A stretch of DNA of 64,000 nt from Bacteroidota bacterium (GCA_017860295.1 JAFNAS010000004.1:124001-188000); one strand, 5' to 3'. Counted from the stretch's first letter, positions 27,434-38,433 are shown. Numbers and translations are program-made. The notes: a model not told the origin generated them from the sequence alone.

Positions 27434-30220
27434 TCAAAACAATGAAGTTTGGCCGGTGACTTCATCTATCAAAGAATCGTCATTGTCATCATTGGTAACA
27501 CTATCAGGGAGAACCGATTGGGTTGATGTCGGCAGTGTAGGTGCTTGTTCCTCCGTTTTACTGGGCTGTACTTGTTGATCCACATCTTCCTCTCCGTTTT
27601 CACCATCATCTTCCCACTCACTTTCGTCATTTTCAACAGGTTCAGGATAACGAGTGGGCTCCAGTTCGTTTACAGTTGCAATCTCCCAAGTACAAATTCG
27701 CTTTCCCTTTGCTTTACAACTCTTTATCCCGATAAATTCATCTACATCAATCGTAATAGGAATCTTTTCTTCATCTTTTCCGCCAAAGACAATTTCAAAA
27801 CGAGGATAAACTTCGCTGGAAATATGCAACATGGTCGAGCCAGCATTGTCGCCCAAGAAATTCACTCTTTTTTGAGATGGCTCTAAAGTAAAGCGCTTTA
27901 AATAAGGGAAATTTTGCTCGGCATCAAACAAAGCAACCGACCAAATCTTATCACTATCATACTTTTCAATAATCTTTGTATCAGTATCATAGTGATTTGT
28001 CAAATCAAAATTAGTAGTATAATATTCACCGGATTTTGTAATCACTAAAATCAGATCATCGCTTTGGAATTCGCCCAGAAACTCTCCACGAGAGTCATAA
28101 TTAAGACGCCATACGTCCCGGTCGAACCAAACATTACGACCACCCAAAGTCGAACCTCCTTTTTGCTTCAACGTAATACGGAGTATGTCGTTTTTAGTCA
28201 GAATATTGCCCATCGACTGACGTCCTTTGATGGCTATATCACTAAAATCTTTCTCAAACAGAAGATTCTTCAAACGAGGTTTCGGTTTGAGGGCAATACG
28301 AATAACTTCTGCTTCACCATTCGGGTTCACACTGAAGTACATCACCTTCGAATTGGCTTTTCCCTGTGTCAGATCGTATTCTTTATCCCGAGTGGTGCCA
28401 GTAACCGCAAAACGTTTCATGTAAAATGCTCCGGATCTACCGTCGCGATACACGGCATTATAAATGGTGCGCGTATCATTTCTCTTAAAAATAGCAAGAT
28501 ACAAGATATTTTTACCGACAAAGATTTTGTCGGCAACTTTCACCACCTTGTATTTACCATCTTTAAAAAATATTATAACATCATCAATATCAGAACAATT
28601 ACAAAGAAATTCATCTTTCTTCAAACTGGTCCCGATAAAGCCTTCTTCATAGTTCACATAGAGTTTTTCGTTAGCTTCTACCACTTTTGCCGCCTCAATC
28701 GTTTCAAAACTTCTTATCTCACTACAACGCGCATATTTGGCTCCATATTTCTCTTTCAGTTTTGTAAACCAGTCAATTGTATACTCAACAATATGAGCCA
28801 GATGATAATCGATTTCTTCTATTTGTTTCTTGATCGATGTGATTTCTTCTTCTGCTTTTTCCGAGCTGAATTTCAGAAAACGTTTCGTCTTTATTTCAAA
28901 TAGACGCAACATATCATCACGCGTTATCTCCCTCAAGAAAAGCTTTTTAAATGGCTCAAGACGTTGATCTATATGAGTAATTGCCTCGTCGAGTGACTTA
29001 CTGTCTTCAAATTGTTTATCCTTATAAATACGTTGTTCGATAAATATTTTTTCCAGAGATGCAAAATGTAGAGCTTCCAGCAATTCAGCCCGCTGAATTT
29101 GAAGTTCTTCTTGCAATAAAGCCAACGTATGATCGACACTGGTGCGTAATAGTTCACTCACCGTAATAAAGCGAGGCTGGTTATCTTCAATCACACAACA
29201 GTTGGGCGAGATACTCTTTTCGCAGTCGGTAAATGCATAAAGCGCATCAATGGTTTTATCGGAAGAAACTCCTGATTGTAAATGAATTACGATTTCAACA
29301 TCACGAGCCGTATTGTCATCTACTTTGCGAATTTTTATTTTGCCCTTATCATTAGCTTTCAGTATCGTTTCAATCAACTTACTGGTATTCGTTCCAAACG
29401 GAATTTCATTGATAATAAGCGTTTTATTATCCAACTTACTTATTTTAGCACGTATTTTAACACTTCCACCACGCTCACCATCGTTATATCGCGACACATC
29501 AATATAACCACCTGTTTGAAAATCAGGATACAGTACAAAAGGTTCTTTTCTCAGGTAGGCGATAGAAGCATCCAGCAGTTCATTAAAATTATGCGGTAAA
29601 ATTTTAGAATTCAATCCGACTGCAATACCTTCAACGCCCTGCACCAACAGCAACGGGAATTTAACTGGTAAAGCAATCGGTTCTTTATTACGTCCGTCAT
29701 ACGAGAGCTTCCATTGTGTTATTTTCGGATTAAAAACGACTTCTAAGGCAAACTTTGATAACCGCGCTTCGATGTAACGAGGAGCAGCGGCACCATCGCC
29801 CGTCAGAATATTTCCCCAGTTACCCTGACAGTCAACCAGTAAGTCTTTTTGACCCAACTGCACCAAAGCATCGCCGATAGAAGCATCGCCGTGAGGGTGA
29901 AACTGCATGGTATGACCCACAATGTTGGCTACTTTATTGTAGCGACCATCATCCATCCGCTTCATAGAATGAAGAATACGACGCTGAACTGGTTTCAACC
30001 CGTCGTAAATGTGAGGCACGGCACGCTCAAGAATAACATAAGAAGCATAGTCGAGAAACCAGCTCTGATACATTCCCGACAAGTGATGCTTTACTTGTTC
30101 ATTACGCACATCGGGAATATGGTAATCGGAATGTTTAGATAGCCCGGCAGCATCGTCAACAATATCCTCACCTCCATTGGTTTCCATATCCTCGTTGATA
30201 TTCTCTTCGTTGATATCCAT
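27434..30220 (-). CDS. parC: DNA topoisomerase IV subunit A
   Basis: 928 residues. The breakage-reunion domain has QRRILHSMKRMDDGRYNKVANIVG, HPHGDASIGDAL, and the catalytic tyrosine (Y149) in AAAPRYIEARL. A beta-pinwheel C-terminal domain follows, lacking an obvious gyrase box, and the last 80 residues are acidic and low complexity. It cuts and passes DNA to decatenate chromosomes with ParE. parE, often adjacent, is not in the window. It lies between the lipid kinase (42 bases upstream) and the binding protein. Confidence 0.93.
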   Translation of the reverse strand: MDINEENINEDMETNGGEDIVDDAAGLSKHSDYHIPDVRNEQVKHHLSGMYQSWFLDYASYVILERAVPHIYDGLKPVQRRILHSMKRMDDGRYNKVANIVGHTMQFHPHGDASIGDALVQLGQKDLLVDCQGNWGNILTGDGAAAPRYIEARLSKFALEVVFNPKITQWKLSYDGRNKEPIALPVKFPLLLVQGVEGIAVGLNSKILPHNFNELLDASIAYLRKEPFVLYPDFQTGGYIDVSRYNDGERGGSVKIRAKISKLDNKTLIINEIPFGTNTSKLIETILKANDKGKIKIRKVDDNTARDVEIVIHLQSGVSSDKTIDALYAFTDCEKSISPNCCVIEDNQPRFITVSELLRTSVDHTLALLQEELQIQRAELLEALHFASLEKIFIEQRIYKDKQFEDSKSLDEAITHIDQRLEPFKKLFLREITRDDMLRLFEIKTKRFLKFSSEKAEEEITSIKKQIEEIDYHLAHIVEYTIDWFTKLKEKYGAKYARCSEIRSFETIEAAKVVEANEKLYVNYEEGFIGTSLKKDEFLCNCSDIDDVIIFFKDGKYKVVKVADKIFVGKNILYLAIFKRNDTRTIYNAVYRDGRSGAFYMKRFAVTGTTRDKEYDLTQGKANSKVMYFSVNPNGEAEVIRIALKPKPRLKNLLFEKDFSDIAIKGRQSMGNILTKNDILRITLKQKGGSTLGGRNVWFDRDVWRLNYDSRGEFLGEFQSDDLILVITKSGEYYTTNFDLTNHYDTDTKIIEKYDSDKIWSVALFDAEQNFPYLKRFTLEPSQKRVNFLGDNAGSTMLHISSEVYPRFEIVFGGKDEEKIPITIDVDEFIGIKSCKAKGKRICTWEIATVNELEPTRYPEPVENDESEWEDDGENGEEDVDQQVQPSKTEEQAPTLPTSTQSVLPDSVTNDDNDDSLIDEVTGQTSLF

Positions 30221-30262
30221 TATTCAATCAGTGAATTTCCTAAATATTTAATTGTATATAAA

Positions 30263-31135
30263 TTAAACCAAAACTTTAAGTACTTTCGGTAAAATTCGAA
30301 TTTCCAATTTCTCTCCCATTATTCCCGGTTCGCCATCATAATGTACATAATCTTCTTTTCCCCGTTCCACCAAAAGCTTTTTGCATTTAAACACCTCTAC
30401 GTAACGGGTCTTATCCAGCTGTTTAGTAAACAAGCGTAAACTTATTTTAGGCGCCACATAAATAGGGAACTCCGACATAACTACCACATCCATATAGCCA
30501 TCAGTAACTGAGGCATTTGGCGCAATAGAAGCATTATTTCCCCATTGCGAAGCATTCGCAAAAGTAACTAAAAATGCTGTGCGTTCTATCGGAGGATCGT
30601 CATCAAACGTAAGTTTATAAGTTTGTGTTTTATAATCGAAATATTGAAAGATAACTTCGCCCATGTAAACCACAGGCCCCCGTTTACCTGCTTCGGCAAA
30701 GCGGTTGGCTATATATGCATCATAACCGATTCCGGCCGTGCAAAAAAACGGTTGATTATTCAATAAACCGGCATCAATACTATTGATTCGTAGTTTGCTG
30801 ATTCTCTTCAGGGCAGCCGATGCCTGCAAGGGTATTTTCAAGTGTAGCGCCAGTCCGTTACCTGATCCACAAGGCACGATACCTAACGCAGTATTTGATC
30901 CCATCACCGCCCGTGCAACTTCATTAACAGTCCCATCTCCCCCAATAGCGACCACAACATCGTAATTTTCAGCAACATATTCTTTTGACTTCAAATATCC
31001 GTCATTTGCATATTCTGTAAAATGAATATCAACCTGAAAAAGAGCCTCCGAAAAATATTTATGAATCAAATCTGGGAACTTGTTTTTTCGGCCTGTACCC
31101 GATTTGGGATTTATAATAAATGCAATTTTTGTCAT
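30263..31135 (-). CDS. Diacylglycerol kinase-family lipid kinase (YegS/DgkB type)
   Basis: 290 residues of soluble DAGK catalytic fold. The opening INPKSGTGRKNKFPDL, the nucleotide-binding GGDGTVNEVA, and VPCGSGNGLALHL are all intact, and the C-terminal beta sandwich ends in HYDGEPGIMGEKLEIRILP. It phosphorylates diacylglycerol or a related lipid, possibly recycling membrane lipid. It is different in fold from the integral DgkA at 15658-16041. It heads the unit with parC and the binding protein. Confidence 0.92.
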   Translation of the reverse strand: MTKIAFIINPKSGTGRKNKFPDLIHKYFSEALFQVDIHFTEYANDGYLKSKEYVAENYDVVVAIGGDGTVNEVARAVMGSNTALGIVPCGSGNGLALHLKIPLQASAALKRISKLRINSIDAGLLNNQPFFCTAGIGYDAYIANRFAEAGKRGPVVYMGEVIFQYFDYKTQTYKLTFDDDPPIERTAFLVTFANASQWGNNASIAPNASVTDGYMDVVVMSEFPIYVAPKISLRLFTKQLDKTRYVEVFKCKKLLVERGKEDYVHYDGEPGIMGEKLEIRILPKVLKVLV

Positions 31136-31685
31136 GCGTTCAAATTAAAGCAAACCACCATTCAATCAACATATTAGACAGAACAATCATTTTAGCATTA
31201 TGCAAAGATAAAAAAAATAAAGTCTCACTCAAAAGATGGTTTGCGATTGTTGAAAAGTATCCGGAATGTCTAAATATGACAAAAATAGCCCCGCCAAAGT
31301 TTCGATCTTCGAAACAACTGCAAAAGAAATGAATGCTAACCAGGCCACACATCCGCCTATTCACAACATATAGGATTATGACCCGCCACAAAAAAAAGAA
31401 CGTTCACCACGATTAAGTAATTCTACCACATATATTCAACACATACATCCCAAATTAATGATATATACAACCTGCAAATAAGGCACTAATTCAACTTCCA
31501 TTTTAGACCTTTTGCATTGACTCACAACAGGTAAGATAAGCCAAACACAAATCGAATTCAGACAATAAAGCACTAATAATAAGAAAATTATAAACAATGT
31601 AAAGAATCCAATATAGTCAAGTCTCACATAAAATCCCGGACGCGAATGCTCCAAATGTCAATCAAAGACGATCGTTATTCGCGTA
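31136..31685. other. Gap without a recognisable gene
   Basis: About 550 bases between the lipid kinase and lolD. A 72-codon minus-strand frame (31436-31654) with a hydrophobic stretch (FFTLFIIFLLLVLYCL) and an 83-codon frame (31140-31391) are open, but neither has a family pattern or promoter I can identify. They could be decayed remnants. Confidence 0.4.
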
Positions 31686-32348
31686 TTAGGTTTCAAGAAT
31701 CATCCCGTCTTTCATCGTAATAATACGATCGGAAAGTGCTGATAATTCTTTATCATGAGTCACAATGACAATGGTAAGGTTAAACTGATTACGCACATCG
31801 AAAAAGAGGCGATGCAGCTCTTCTCTGTTTTTAGAATCGAGGCTACCCGAAGGTTCATCGGCAAGAATTACCGATGGATGATTCATTAGCGCCCTTGCTA
31901 CGGCAACCCGCTGTTTCTCACCTCCTGACAATTCATTGGGTTTGTGAGTCAAGCGATCGTTCAAACCCAAAAATTCCAGAAGATTTTTTGCTTCACTCTC
32001 TATTTTTTTATAATTCTTTTTGGCAATCAATGCCGGAAGCATTACATTTTCCAATGCCGTAAATTCGGGCAAAAGCTGGTGAAACTGAAAGACAAATCCA
32101 ATATGTTGATTTCTAAAAACGGATAATTCTCTTTGTTTCAATGAGAAAACATCTGTACCATCCATAGTGACTGAACCGCTATCAGGTCGATCCAATGTTC
32201 CCACAATCTGTAATAATGTTGTCTTTCCGGCTCCGCTGGGACCTACAATCGACACAATTTCTCCTTTATCAACCTTCAGATCCACCCCCTTCAGCACTTG
32301 CAGAGATCCAAAACTCTTCGTAATTTGATGTAACTGAATCATAACCAT
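31686..32348 (-). CDS. lolD: ABC transporter ATP-binding protein, LolD-like
   Basis: 220 residues. Walker [11 protein letters not shown]-loop [20 protein letters not shown], signature [15 protein letters not shown] and Walker [13 protein letters not shown] followed by the H-loop THD are intact. The LolD/MacB-type Q-loop wording favours the lipoprotein release system, which extracts lipoproteins from the inner membrane. No LolC/E permease is adjacent, as is common in Bacteroidota. Starts at 32348 and 32342 are both possible. It is third in the deoC-lactonase-lolD unit, 16 bases after the preceding gene. Confidence 0.87.
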   Translation of the reverse strand: MVMIQLHQITKSFGSLQVLKGVDLKVDKGEIVSIVGPSGAGKTTLLQIVGTLDRPDSGSVTMDGTDVFSLKQRELSVFRNQHIGFVFQFHQLLPEFTALENVMLPALIAKKNYKKIESEAKNLLEFLGLNDRLTHKPNELSGGEKQRVAVARALMNHPSVILADEPSGSLDSKNREELHRLFFDVRNQFNLTIVIVTHDKELSALSDRIITMKDGMILET

Positions 32349-32364
32349 TTATTTTCAGAAACCA

Positions 32365-33459
32365 CTATTTTATATGTGTAAATTTCAGACATACCGGATG
32401 CGAAATAGTTACTGTCTCTTTCAAAGGAATGAGCATTCCGGTTTTCTGGTTTCGTCTAAAAACAATAATATTATTTCCATCCTGATTTGCTACCAGCAGA
32501 AATTTACCTGTCGGATCAATAGCAAAATTGCGGGGTCGGTTAATTCCCTGTGTCGCCCAACCTAGCGTTTTCAAAGCTCCCGAAGCACAATCGAAAGCAT
32601 AGATAACAATGCTATTATGCCCACGGTTTGACGCATACAAAAAGCGTCCGTCCGGTGAGAAGTGAATATCGGCAGCCGAATTTATCTGTTTGAATGTCGG
32701 AGGCAACATCTTGGTCTGTGAAACAACCAAAGTAAATGCCTGACTCGTATCCCTCTTAATAATCAGCACACTGCTGGCACGCTCATTAGCCACAGCCATC
32801 CACCGACCGGAAACGTCAAAATCGATATGGCGAGGCCCAACACCTTTCGGCAAAGTTGTTTCTGCATAAGGAACGAGTTTCCCCTCATTTATTGTATAAA
32901 CCAAGATCTTATCAAGGCCAAGATCGGCCGAATAGACATATTTTCCATTAGGATCAGGAACTATACAATGTGCCCGAGTAACTCGTCCCCAATGTTTATC
33001 AACAGTAGATAAAGAACCAATACCACCATCGGCATTCAGCGGATAAAATGTGACTAAGCCACTTCCGTAACTTGCCGCACCTAACCATTTACCGGCCACA
33101 AGTTCGGATATGTAGCAACTATAACTCCCCTCCCCGCTTTGACTATTTATAAACTTAAGATTCATGGCTTTGTCAATCGAGAATGCAGACAAACAATAAG
33201 TCCGGTTCATTTCTCCGACCGTCCATAGATGCTGATTATCGCTCGAAACAGCTAAATAACTTGGATTTTCAAGGCGGGCGGCAATTTCAGGAGTAGATAA
33301 TTTACCTGTAATCGTGTCCATCCAACAACGATACACGCCTTCGCTCCCTTCTCCGGTATACGTTCCAATAAAAAAAGGAATTGACGCGCTCTGTTGAGCA
33401 TACAAAGACATGACTGTCGCAAATACGACAAAAACTAATAGTCTGAATTTCATAGTCAT
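32365..33459 (-). CDS. Secreted lactonase-family beta-propeller protein (6-phosphogluconolactonase-like)
   Basis: 364 residues with a signal peptide (FRLLVFVVFATVMSLYAQQ) and a seven-bladed propeller. FFIGTYTGEGSEGVYRC opens the domain and repeated blades show PNGKYVYSADLGLDKI, SPDGRFLYASNRGHNSI, and DPTGKFLLVANQDGN. The family includes the PgI/YbhE 6-phosphogluconolactonase and muconate lactonizing enzymes, but a periplasmic copy is unlikely to serve the pentose phosphate pathway, so its substrate is unknown. It sits between deoC and lolD with 16-base gaps on both sides. Confidence 0.87.
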   Translation of the reverse strand: MTMKFRLLVFVVFATVMSLYAQQSASIPFFIGTYTGEGSEGVYRCWMDTITGKLSTPEIAARLENPSYLAVSSDNQHLWTVGEMNRTYCLSAFSIDKAMNLKFINSQSGEGSYSCYISELVAGKWLGAASYGSGLVTFYPLNADGGIGSLSTVDKHWGRVTRAHCIVPDPNGKYVYSADLGLDKILVYTINEGKLVPYAETTLPKGVGPRHIDFDVSGRWMAVANERASSVLIIKRDTSQAFTLVVSQTKMLPPTFKQINSAADIHFSPDGRFLYASNRGHNSIVIYAFDCASGALKTLGWATQGINRPRNFAIDPTGKFLLVANQDGNNIIVFRRNQKTGMLIPLKETVTISHPVCLKFTHIK

Positions 33460-33475
33460 AACAAATCAAATACAG

Positions 33476-34354
33476 TTAGAAATAGGCTACTGTTTGTCCA
33501 GAAATATCGGTAAGCAAGCTATTCGCCAAACGGCTTGCTCCGATACGAAATAACTTATTATTCAGCCACTCTTCGCCCAATATTTCTTTTACAATAGTAT
33601 AATAGTTGACGGCATCTTCAGTCGTTACAATACCTCCAGCCGGTTTGAAACCAACTTTTTCTCCTGTTTTTTGATAGAATTCTTTAATCGCAGTACACAT
33701 TACATAGGCAGCTTCGACGGTTGCCGCCGGTGACATTTTTCCTGTCGACGTTTTTATAAAATCGGCACCTGCTACCATAGCAATAACAGATGCTTTCTTT
33801 ATATTTTCGGCTGACACTAAGGCTCCAGTTTCCAGAATCACTTTCAAATGAGCACCATGACATGCCGACTTGATTTCTGCCAGCTCTTCGTAGACCATTT
33901 CAAAGTCTTCTTCCAGAAATTTGCCTACCGATATCACCACATCGATTTCTGAAGCACCATCACTGACAGCCATCGCTGTTTCGGCCACCTTTACTTCCAA
34001 AAAAGTTTGTGACGTAGGAAAACCTGCCGATACTGCTGCAATTCCCAAAGGTAATTGCAATTTATCTTTCACCACGTTAGCCAATACTGGATAAACGCAA
34101 ATAGCTGCTACAGAAGGCACATCGGGGTATTTTGCCGGAAATACGTTTACTTTTTTCACCATCGCTTCTATGGTGGCGGGTCCATCCGTCGTACCTAAAG
34201 ATGTCAAGTCAATACAATTGAAGCATAGTTTATATACCTCTACAGTTTTATTTTCATTTGCTTTTTCAACCAACAATGTAGACACATCTTCTTTCACCTG
34301 ATCGTCATTCAAATTACAGGCGTATTCGCTCCATAGCGCTTTAAAATCTCTCAT
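33476..34354 (-). CDS. deoC: Deoxyribose-phosphate aldolase
   Basis: 292 residues, longer than the 259 of E. coli but common in Bacteroidota. The Schiff-base lysine is in ADFIKTSTGKMS, and the second active-site lysine in VGFKPAGGI. It splits 2-deoxyribose-5-phosphate into acetaldehyde and glyceraldehyde-3-phosphate in deoxynucleoside breakdown. No other deo genes are adjacent. It heads a likely unit with the lactonase and lolD, whose functions are unrelated. Confidence 0.95.
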   Translation of the reverse strand: MRDFKALWSEYACNLNDDQVKEDVSTLLVEKANENKTVEVYKLCFNCIDLTSLGTTDGPATIEAMVKKVNVFPAKYPDVPSVAAICVYPVLANVVKDKLQLPLGIAAVSAGFPTSQTFLEVKVAETAMAVSDGASEIDVVISVGKFLEEDFEMVYEELAEIKSACHGAHLKVILETGALVSAENIKKASVIAMVAGADFIKTSTGKMSPAATVEAAYVMCTAIKEFYQKTGEKVGFKPAGGIVTTEDAVNYYTIVKEILGEEWLNNKLFRIGASRLANSLLTDISGQTVAYF

Positions 34355-34624
34355 TTTATCTGTATATAGTTTGTGTTATACAAATCAATACTTGACTTGC
34401 AAAAAATAAATTTATCTAGGTAAATCAAGATTCAGACCAGATCCAATTCGTTGCAAATAGTCTGATTTTGCATCCAGACCTTCTGTTTTTTTCGAATTTT
34501 CTGCTGACCATTCAGGTCTTCTATTCTGCAAACACCCCCCAGCTATCGACCTCTTTGCCTGTTTCATGTAAATCAGCAAAATAGAAAGAAGGACAATAAT
34601 CAATTTTCATCTATCGTTAGCATA

Positions 34625-34632
34625 CAAAGTTA
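34625..34632 (-). promoter_or_regulatory. -7-type promoter box facing deoC
   Basis: Minus strand reads TAACTTTG, about 270 bases before deoC. If active it gives deoC a long leader containing the 34412-34603 frame. Confidence 0.45.
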
Positions 34633-34760
34633 TTATTTTTTTGGTGTTTGTCCTAACGAATGCCCACTCACAATTCCAAAGACAGAGAATAAAAAAAGGA
34701 ACGCAAACCAAACCCAACAAAAAAAATAGCTTCAGGAAGTCGATCTCTGAATAAAAAAGC

Positions 34761-34768
34761 TAATTTTG
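34761..34768 (+). promoter_or_regulatory. -7 promoter box of the APC permease
   Basis: TAATTTTG, an exact TAnnTTTG match, 81 bases before the ATG at 34850. Confidence 0.5.
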
Positions 34769-34849
34769 CACTCAGAAATAACACACAAGTAAAGCAGAAT
34801 ACGATTTTTATTGTCACATTGCAATTCATTCTTAGATAAAAATATAATT

Positions 34850-36307
34850 ATGGTAAAAAAACTATTTATCAGAAAATCGCTGGATCAACTCAATGAACAA
34901 GCTGATAGCAAACACAATGAGCTCAAACGCCATCTAGGCCCTGTCAATCTGACGATGCTGGGTATCGGATGTGTAATCGGCGCAGGTATTTTTGTATTGA
35001 CAGGTACTGCTGCAGCTCTTCATGCCGGTCCTGCCATCGCACTATCCTTCATCATTTCCGCTTTCGGCTGTTTACTGGCAGGTCTTTGCTATGCCGAATT
35101 TGCCTCCATGATCCCTGTATCAGGCAGTGCTTATACATACGGATATGCCACTATGGGTGAATTCATTGCTTGGATTATCGGATGGGATTTGATTTTGGAA
35201 TATCTTTTCGGATCGGCCACCGTGGCTGTCGGATGGTCGGGTTATGTAACCAGCCTCTTAGCTGATTTCGGGTTACGGCTACCGGAAACAATTTGCCAAA
35301 GTCCTTTTATTTACGACGCTCATGGATGGCACGCAACAGGTGCTGTCCTTAATTTCCCAGCTGCCTTTATTGTGGCTCTGATGACGACTCTTTTAGTGGT
35401 AGGCATCAAAGAATCGGCAAAATTCAACAACATTATTGTGATGATAAAGGTGGTTATTATTTTACTTTTTATCGGCTTTGGAATATCTTATATCGATACA
35501 CACAACTGGACCCCATTCATACCCCAAAACACAGGAACTTTCGGAGAATTCGGATGGTCGGGATTACTTACCGGAGCCGGAGTAGTTTTCTTCGCATATA
35601 TCGGCTTTGATGCTGTTTCAACTACCTCACAAGAGGCAATTAACCCCAAACGGGATATGCCCATCGGTATTCTTGCCTCATTAATTGTTTGTACGATCCT
35701 TTACATTGCAGTTAGCCTGACGCTGACAGGCATTGTAAACTATAAAGAGCTCAATGTGCCGGCTCCGATGGCACTGGCAATAGACACGGCAGGTCCCGGT
35801 TTAGCGTGGCTACGCCCGGTACTCAAACTTGGTGCCATAGCCGGTTTAAGCTCTGTCGTGTTGGTTCTTCTTCTGGGTCAGTCGCGCGTTTTCTTTACAA
35901 TGGCAAGCGACGGTTTACTGTGGAAGAGTTTTGCCAAAGTGCATCCGAAGTTCAAAACGCCCTACATCACATCAATCGTCACCGGTTGCTTTGCCGCTCT
36001 TTTTGCAGGATTATTTCCTATCGGGTTATTAGGTGAGTTGGTATCGATAGGTACTCTGTTAGCATTCGTAATCGTATGTATCGGGATTATTATTCTCCGC
36101 AAAACAGAACCGGATGCTCCCCGTGGGTTTAAAACTCCGTGGGTGCCAGTTGTTCCTATTCTAGGCGCTATCGTTTGTTTTGCAGAGATGGCATCGTTGC
36201 CCAAAGATACCTGGATTCGCCTTTTTGCATGGATGGCAATCGGATTTGTTATTTACTTCACCTACAGCCGTAAGCACAGTAAAACAAGGCAATATCGCGA
36301 GCGATAA
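34850..36307 (+). CDS. APC-family amino acid permease
   Basis: 485 residues from ATG 34850; a TTG start 39 bases upstream is less likely. About twelve to fourteen membrane helices. The first helix region LTMLGIGCVIGAGIFVLTGTAAA carries the GIGxxIGAGIF unwound segment of APC carriers; YGYATMGEFIAWIIGWDLILEYL and FFAYIGFDAVSTTSQEAINPKRDMP match the cationic amino acid transporter (CAT) subgroup. The substrate is probably an amino acid, not determined. It is monocistronic, with a convergent terminator before thrS. Confidence 0.92.
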   Translation: MVKKLFIRKSLDQLNEQADSKHNELKRHLGPVNLTMLGIGCVIGAGIFVLTGTAAALHAGPAIALSFIISAFGCLLAGLCYAEFASMIPVSGSAYTYGYATMGEFIAWIIGWDLILEYLFGSATVAVGWSGYVTSLLADFGLRLPETICQSPFIYDAHGWHATGAVLNFPAAFIVALMTTLLVVGIKESAKFNNIIVMIKVVIILLFIGFGISYIDTHNWTPFIPQNTGTFGEFGWSGLLTGAGVVFFAYIGFDAVSTTSQEAINPKRDMPIGILASLIVCTILYIAVSLTLTGIVNYKELNVPAPMALAIDTAGPGLAWLRPVLKLGAIAGLSSVVLVLLLGQSRVFFTMASDGLLWKSFAKVHPKFKTPYITSIVTGCFAALFAGLFPIGLLGELVSIGTLLAFVIVCIGIIILRKTEPDAPRGFKTPWVPVVPILGAIVCFAEMASLPKDTWIRLFAWMAIGFVIYFTYSRKHSKTRQYRER

Positions 36308-36340
36308 AACTCTAACTTTTTTCAATTAGTCTCAAACGAA

Positions 36341-36383
36341 AAAACGTCACAATCAAATTTCCATTGATTGCGACGTTTTTTTA
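36341..36383. terminator. Bidirectional terminator between the permease and thrS
   Basis: AAAACGTC-A-CAATCAA (36341-36356) pairs with TTGATTG-C-GACGTTTT (36364-36379) around one mismatch, loop of seven, T-run on the plus strand and A-run on the left side for the minus strand. Confidence 0.85.
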
Positions 36384-36397
36384 TTTAATAAGCTAAA

Positions 36398-38338
36398 CTA
36401 AAAGACTTTCATCATTTTAGAGACTTCTCCGTTTATCATGTTTGCAAAATCATCGGGAGTCATGGTACCCTTATCGCCTTCGCCCTGTTTACGAACAGCA
36501 ACAACACCAGCTTCCATCTCTTTTTCTCCTACTACCAAGAGGTAAGGAATACGTTTCAACTCGTTATCACGAATTTTACGACCGATTTTTTCGTTACGAT
36601 CATCCACTGTAACACGAACATCCTGCAAAAAGAGCGCTTTGGCCACCTGACGGGCATAATCGTTATACTTTTCACTGATCGGAAGAACGACAGCCTGATC
36701 GGGAGTCAACCACAACGGGAATTTACCTGCCGTATGCTCAATCAGCACAGCCACAAAACGCTCCATAGAACCGAACGGTGCACGGTGAATCATCACTGGA
36801 CGGTGTTTCTGGTTATCTTCGCCGGTATATTCCAACTCGAAACGTTCCGGAAGGTTATAATCCACCTGAATAGTGCCCAGCTGCCAGCGACGACCGATGG
36901 CATCTTTCACCATAAAATCGAGCTTCGGACCGTAGAACGCAGCTTCGCCGAGTTCCACCTTCGCCTTCAGACCTTTTTCATGGCAAGCTTCCACAATGGC
37001 GCTTTCAGCCTTTTCCCAGTTTTCGTCCGAACCGATATATTTTTCTTTATTATTCGGATCACGCAATGAAATCTGAGCTTCAAAATTTTTGAAATCCAGC
37101 GCGTTGAAAATAATAAAGATAATGTCCATCACTTTCAGGAACTCTTCTTTCAGCTGATCGGGACGACAAAACAGGTGAGCATCGTCCTGGGTAAAGCTAC
37201 GCACGCGGGTAAGTCCGTGGAGTTCCCCACTCTGCTCGTAACGGTAAACCGTTCCGAATTCGGCAAAGCGTAAAGGCAGATCCTTGTACGAACGGGGCTT
37301 GAATTTATAGATCTCGCAATGGTGCGGACAGTTCATCGGTTTCAGCAGATACTCTTCGCCCTCTTCCGGTGTGTGGATCGGTTGAAATGAATCTTTGCCA
37401 TATTTTGCATAGTGACCCGAAGTTACGTACAACTGTTTGTTTCCGATATGCGGAGTAATAACCTGCTGATAATCAAAACGACGTTGAATGTGTTTCAAAA
37501 AATCTTCCAGACGGAGACGTAAAGCCGTTCCGCGCGGCAACCAGAGAGGTAATCCCTTCCCTACCGTTTCGGAAAACATAAATAGTTCCAGCTCTTTACC
37601 GATTTTGCGGTGATCACGTTTTTTTGCCTCTTCCAAAAGAACCAGATACTCATCCAGCATCTTCTTTTTGGGGAACGTAATGCCGTAAATACGAGTCAAC
37701 TGTTTGCGTTTTTCATCTCCACGCCAGTAAGCTCCCGCTACGCTAAGCAGTTTGATGGCTTTGATTTCGCCGGTATTGGGCAGGTGCGGACCACGGCACA
37801 AATCGGTAAAATCGCCCTGCGAATAGAGGGTAATCGTCCCGTCGGACAAATCGTTGATCAATTCGGTTTTATACTCCTCATCTTTGGCGCCGAACAATTG
37901 AAGCGCATCTGCCTTGGAAATATCTTTACGGACGATAGCTTCCTTTTTAGCAGTCAACTCAATCATTTTTGTTTCGATAGCAGGCAAATCACTCTCTTTA
38001 ATTACCGTCTCGCCCGGATCGACGTCATAATAAAAACCGTTTTCAATTGCCGGACCTATACCGAATTTAATACCGGGATACAGCTCCTGCAAAGCTTCGG
38101 CCATTAAGTGCGCCGATGAGTGCCAGAAAGCATGTTTGCCCTCTTCATCATCCCACTTATGCAGTTTGATGGAAGCATCGGCTTCTATTGGGCGGGTGAG
38201 ATCCCAAATTTGTTCGTTTACACTAATGGCCAACACCTCTTGAGCCAAACGGGAGCTGATACTTTCAGCCAATTGTTGTCCGGTTATTCCTTTTTCAAAC
38301 TGACGAACCGAACCGTCGGGAAATGTGATATTAATCAT
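36398..38338 (-). CDS. thrS: Threonyl-tRNA synthetase
   Basis: 646 residues, full length. TGS domain (1-60), editing domain with the zinc-like [11 protein letters not shown] motif, class II catalytic core ([26 protein letters not shown] and the FGSMERF motif 3), and a C-terminal anticodon-binding domain. It charges tRNA-Thr and clears mischarged Ser. The usual infC-rpmI-rplT neighbours do not follow. A TATCTTTG promoter box lies 40 bases upstream. Confidence 0.97.
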   Translation of the reverse strand: MINITFPDGSVRQFEKGITGQQLAESISSRLAQEVLAISVNEQIWDLTRPIEADASIKLHKWDDEEGKHAFWHSSAHLMAEALQELYPGIKFGIGPAIENGFYYDVDPGETVIKESDLPAIETKMIELTAKKEAIVRKDISKADALQLFGAKDEEYKTELINDLSDGTITLYSQGDFTDLCRGPHLPNTGEIKAIKLLSVAGAYWRGDEKRKQLTRIYGITFPKKKMLDEYLVLLEEAKKRDHRKIGKELELFMFSETVGKGLPLWLPRGTALRLRLEDFLKHIQRRFDYQQVITPHIGNKQLYVTSGHYAKYGKDSFQPIHTPEEGEEYLLKPMNCPHHCEIYKFKPRSYKDLPLRFAEFGTVYRYEQSGELHGLTRVRSFTQDDAHLFCRPDQLKEEFLKVMDIIFIIFNALDFKNFEAQISLRDPNNKEKYIGSDENWEKAESAIVEACHEKGLKAKVELGEAAFYGPKLDFMVKDAIGRRWQLGTIQVDYNLPERFELEYTGEDNQKHRPVMIHRAPFGSMERFVAVLIEHTAGKFPLWLTPDQAVVLPISEKYNDYARQVAKALFLQDVRVTVDDRNEKIGRKIRDNELKRIPYLLVVGEKEMEAGVVAVRKQGEGDKGTMTPDDFANMINGEVSKMMKVF

Positions 38339-38377
38339 GTTTTTTGAACCTTACAAATGGTTTTTTATTTAATGGTG

Positions 38378-38385
38378 CAAAGATA
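38378..38385 (-). promoter_or_regulatory. -7 promoter box of thrS
   Basis: Minus strand reads TATCTTTG, 40 bases before the thrS ATG. Confidence 0.6.
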
Positions 38386-38433
38386 CATTTTTTTTAGAAG
38401 CGTTCTGCACTCGCTATGAAATCGAGGCTCATT

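Larger units (their letters stand above)
34355..34849. other. Intergenic region with promoter-like element and a weak small frame
   Basis: Divergent gap between deoC and the permease. A TTG-initiated minus-strand frame at 34412-34603 (63 codons, with a short hydrophobic start IIVLLSILLIY) follows a good promoter box, but an ATG six bases before that TTG is out of frame with it and runs only about 30 codons. This could be a frameshifted small gene or simply a deoC leader. Confidence 0.35.

Noticed and set aside
28064-28903. A 279-codon open frame on the plus strand
   Set aside because: It lies wholly antisense to topoisomerase IV subunit A, whose motifs and frame are beyond doubt; composition (Phe/Ile-rich) is that of a shadow frame.
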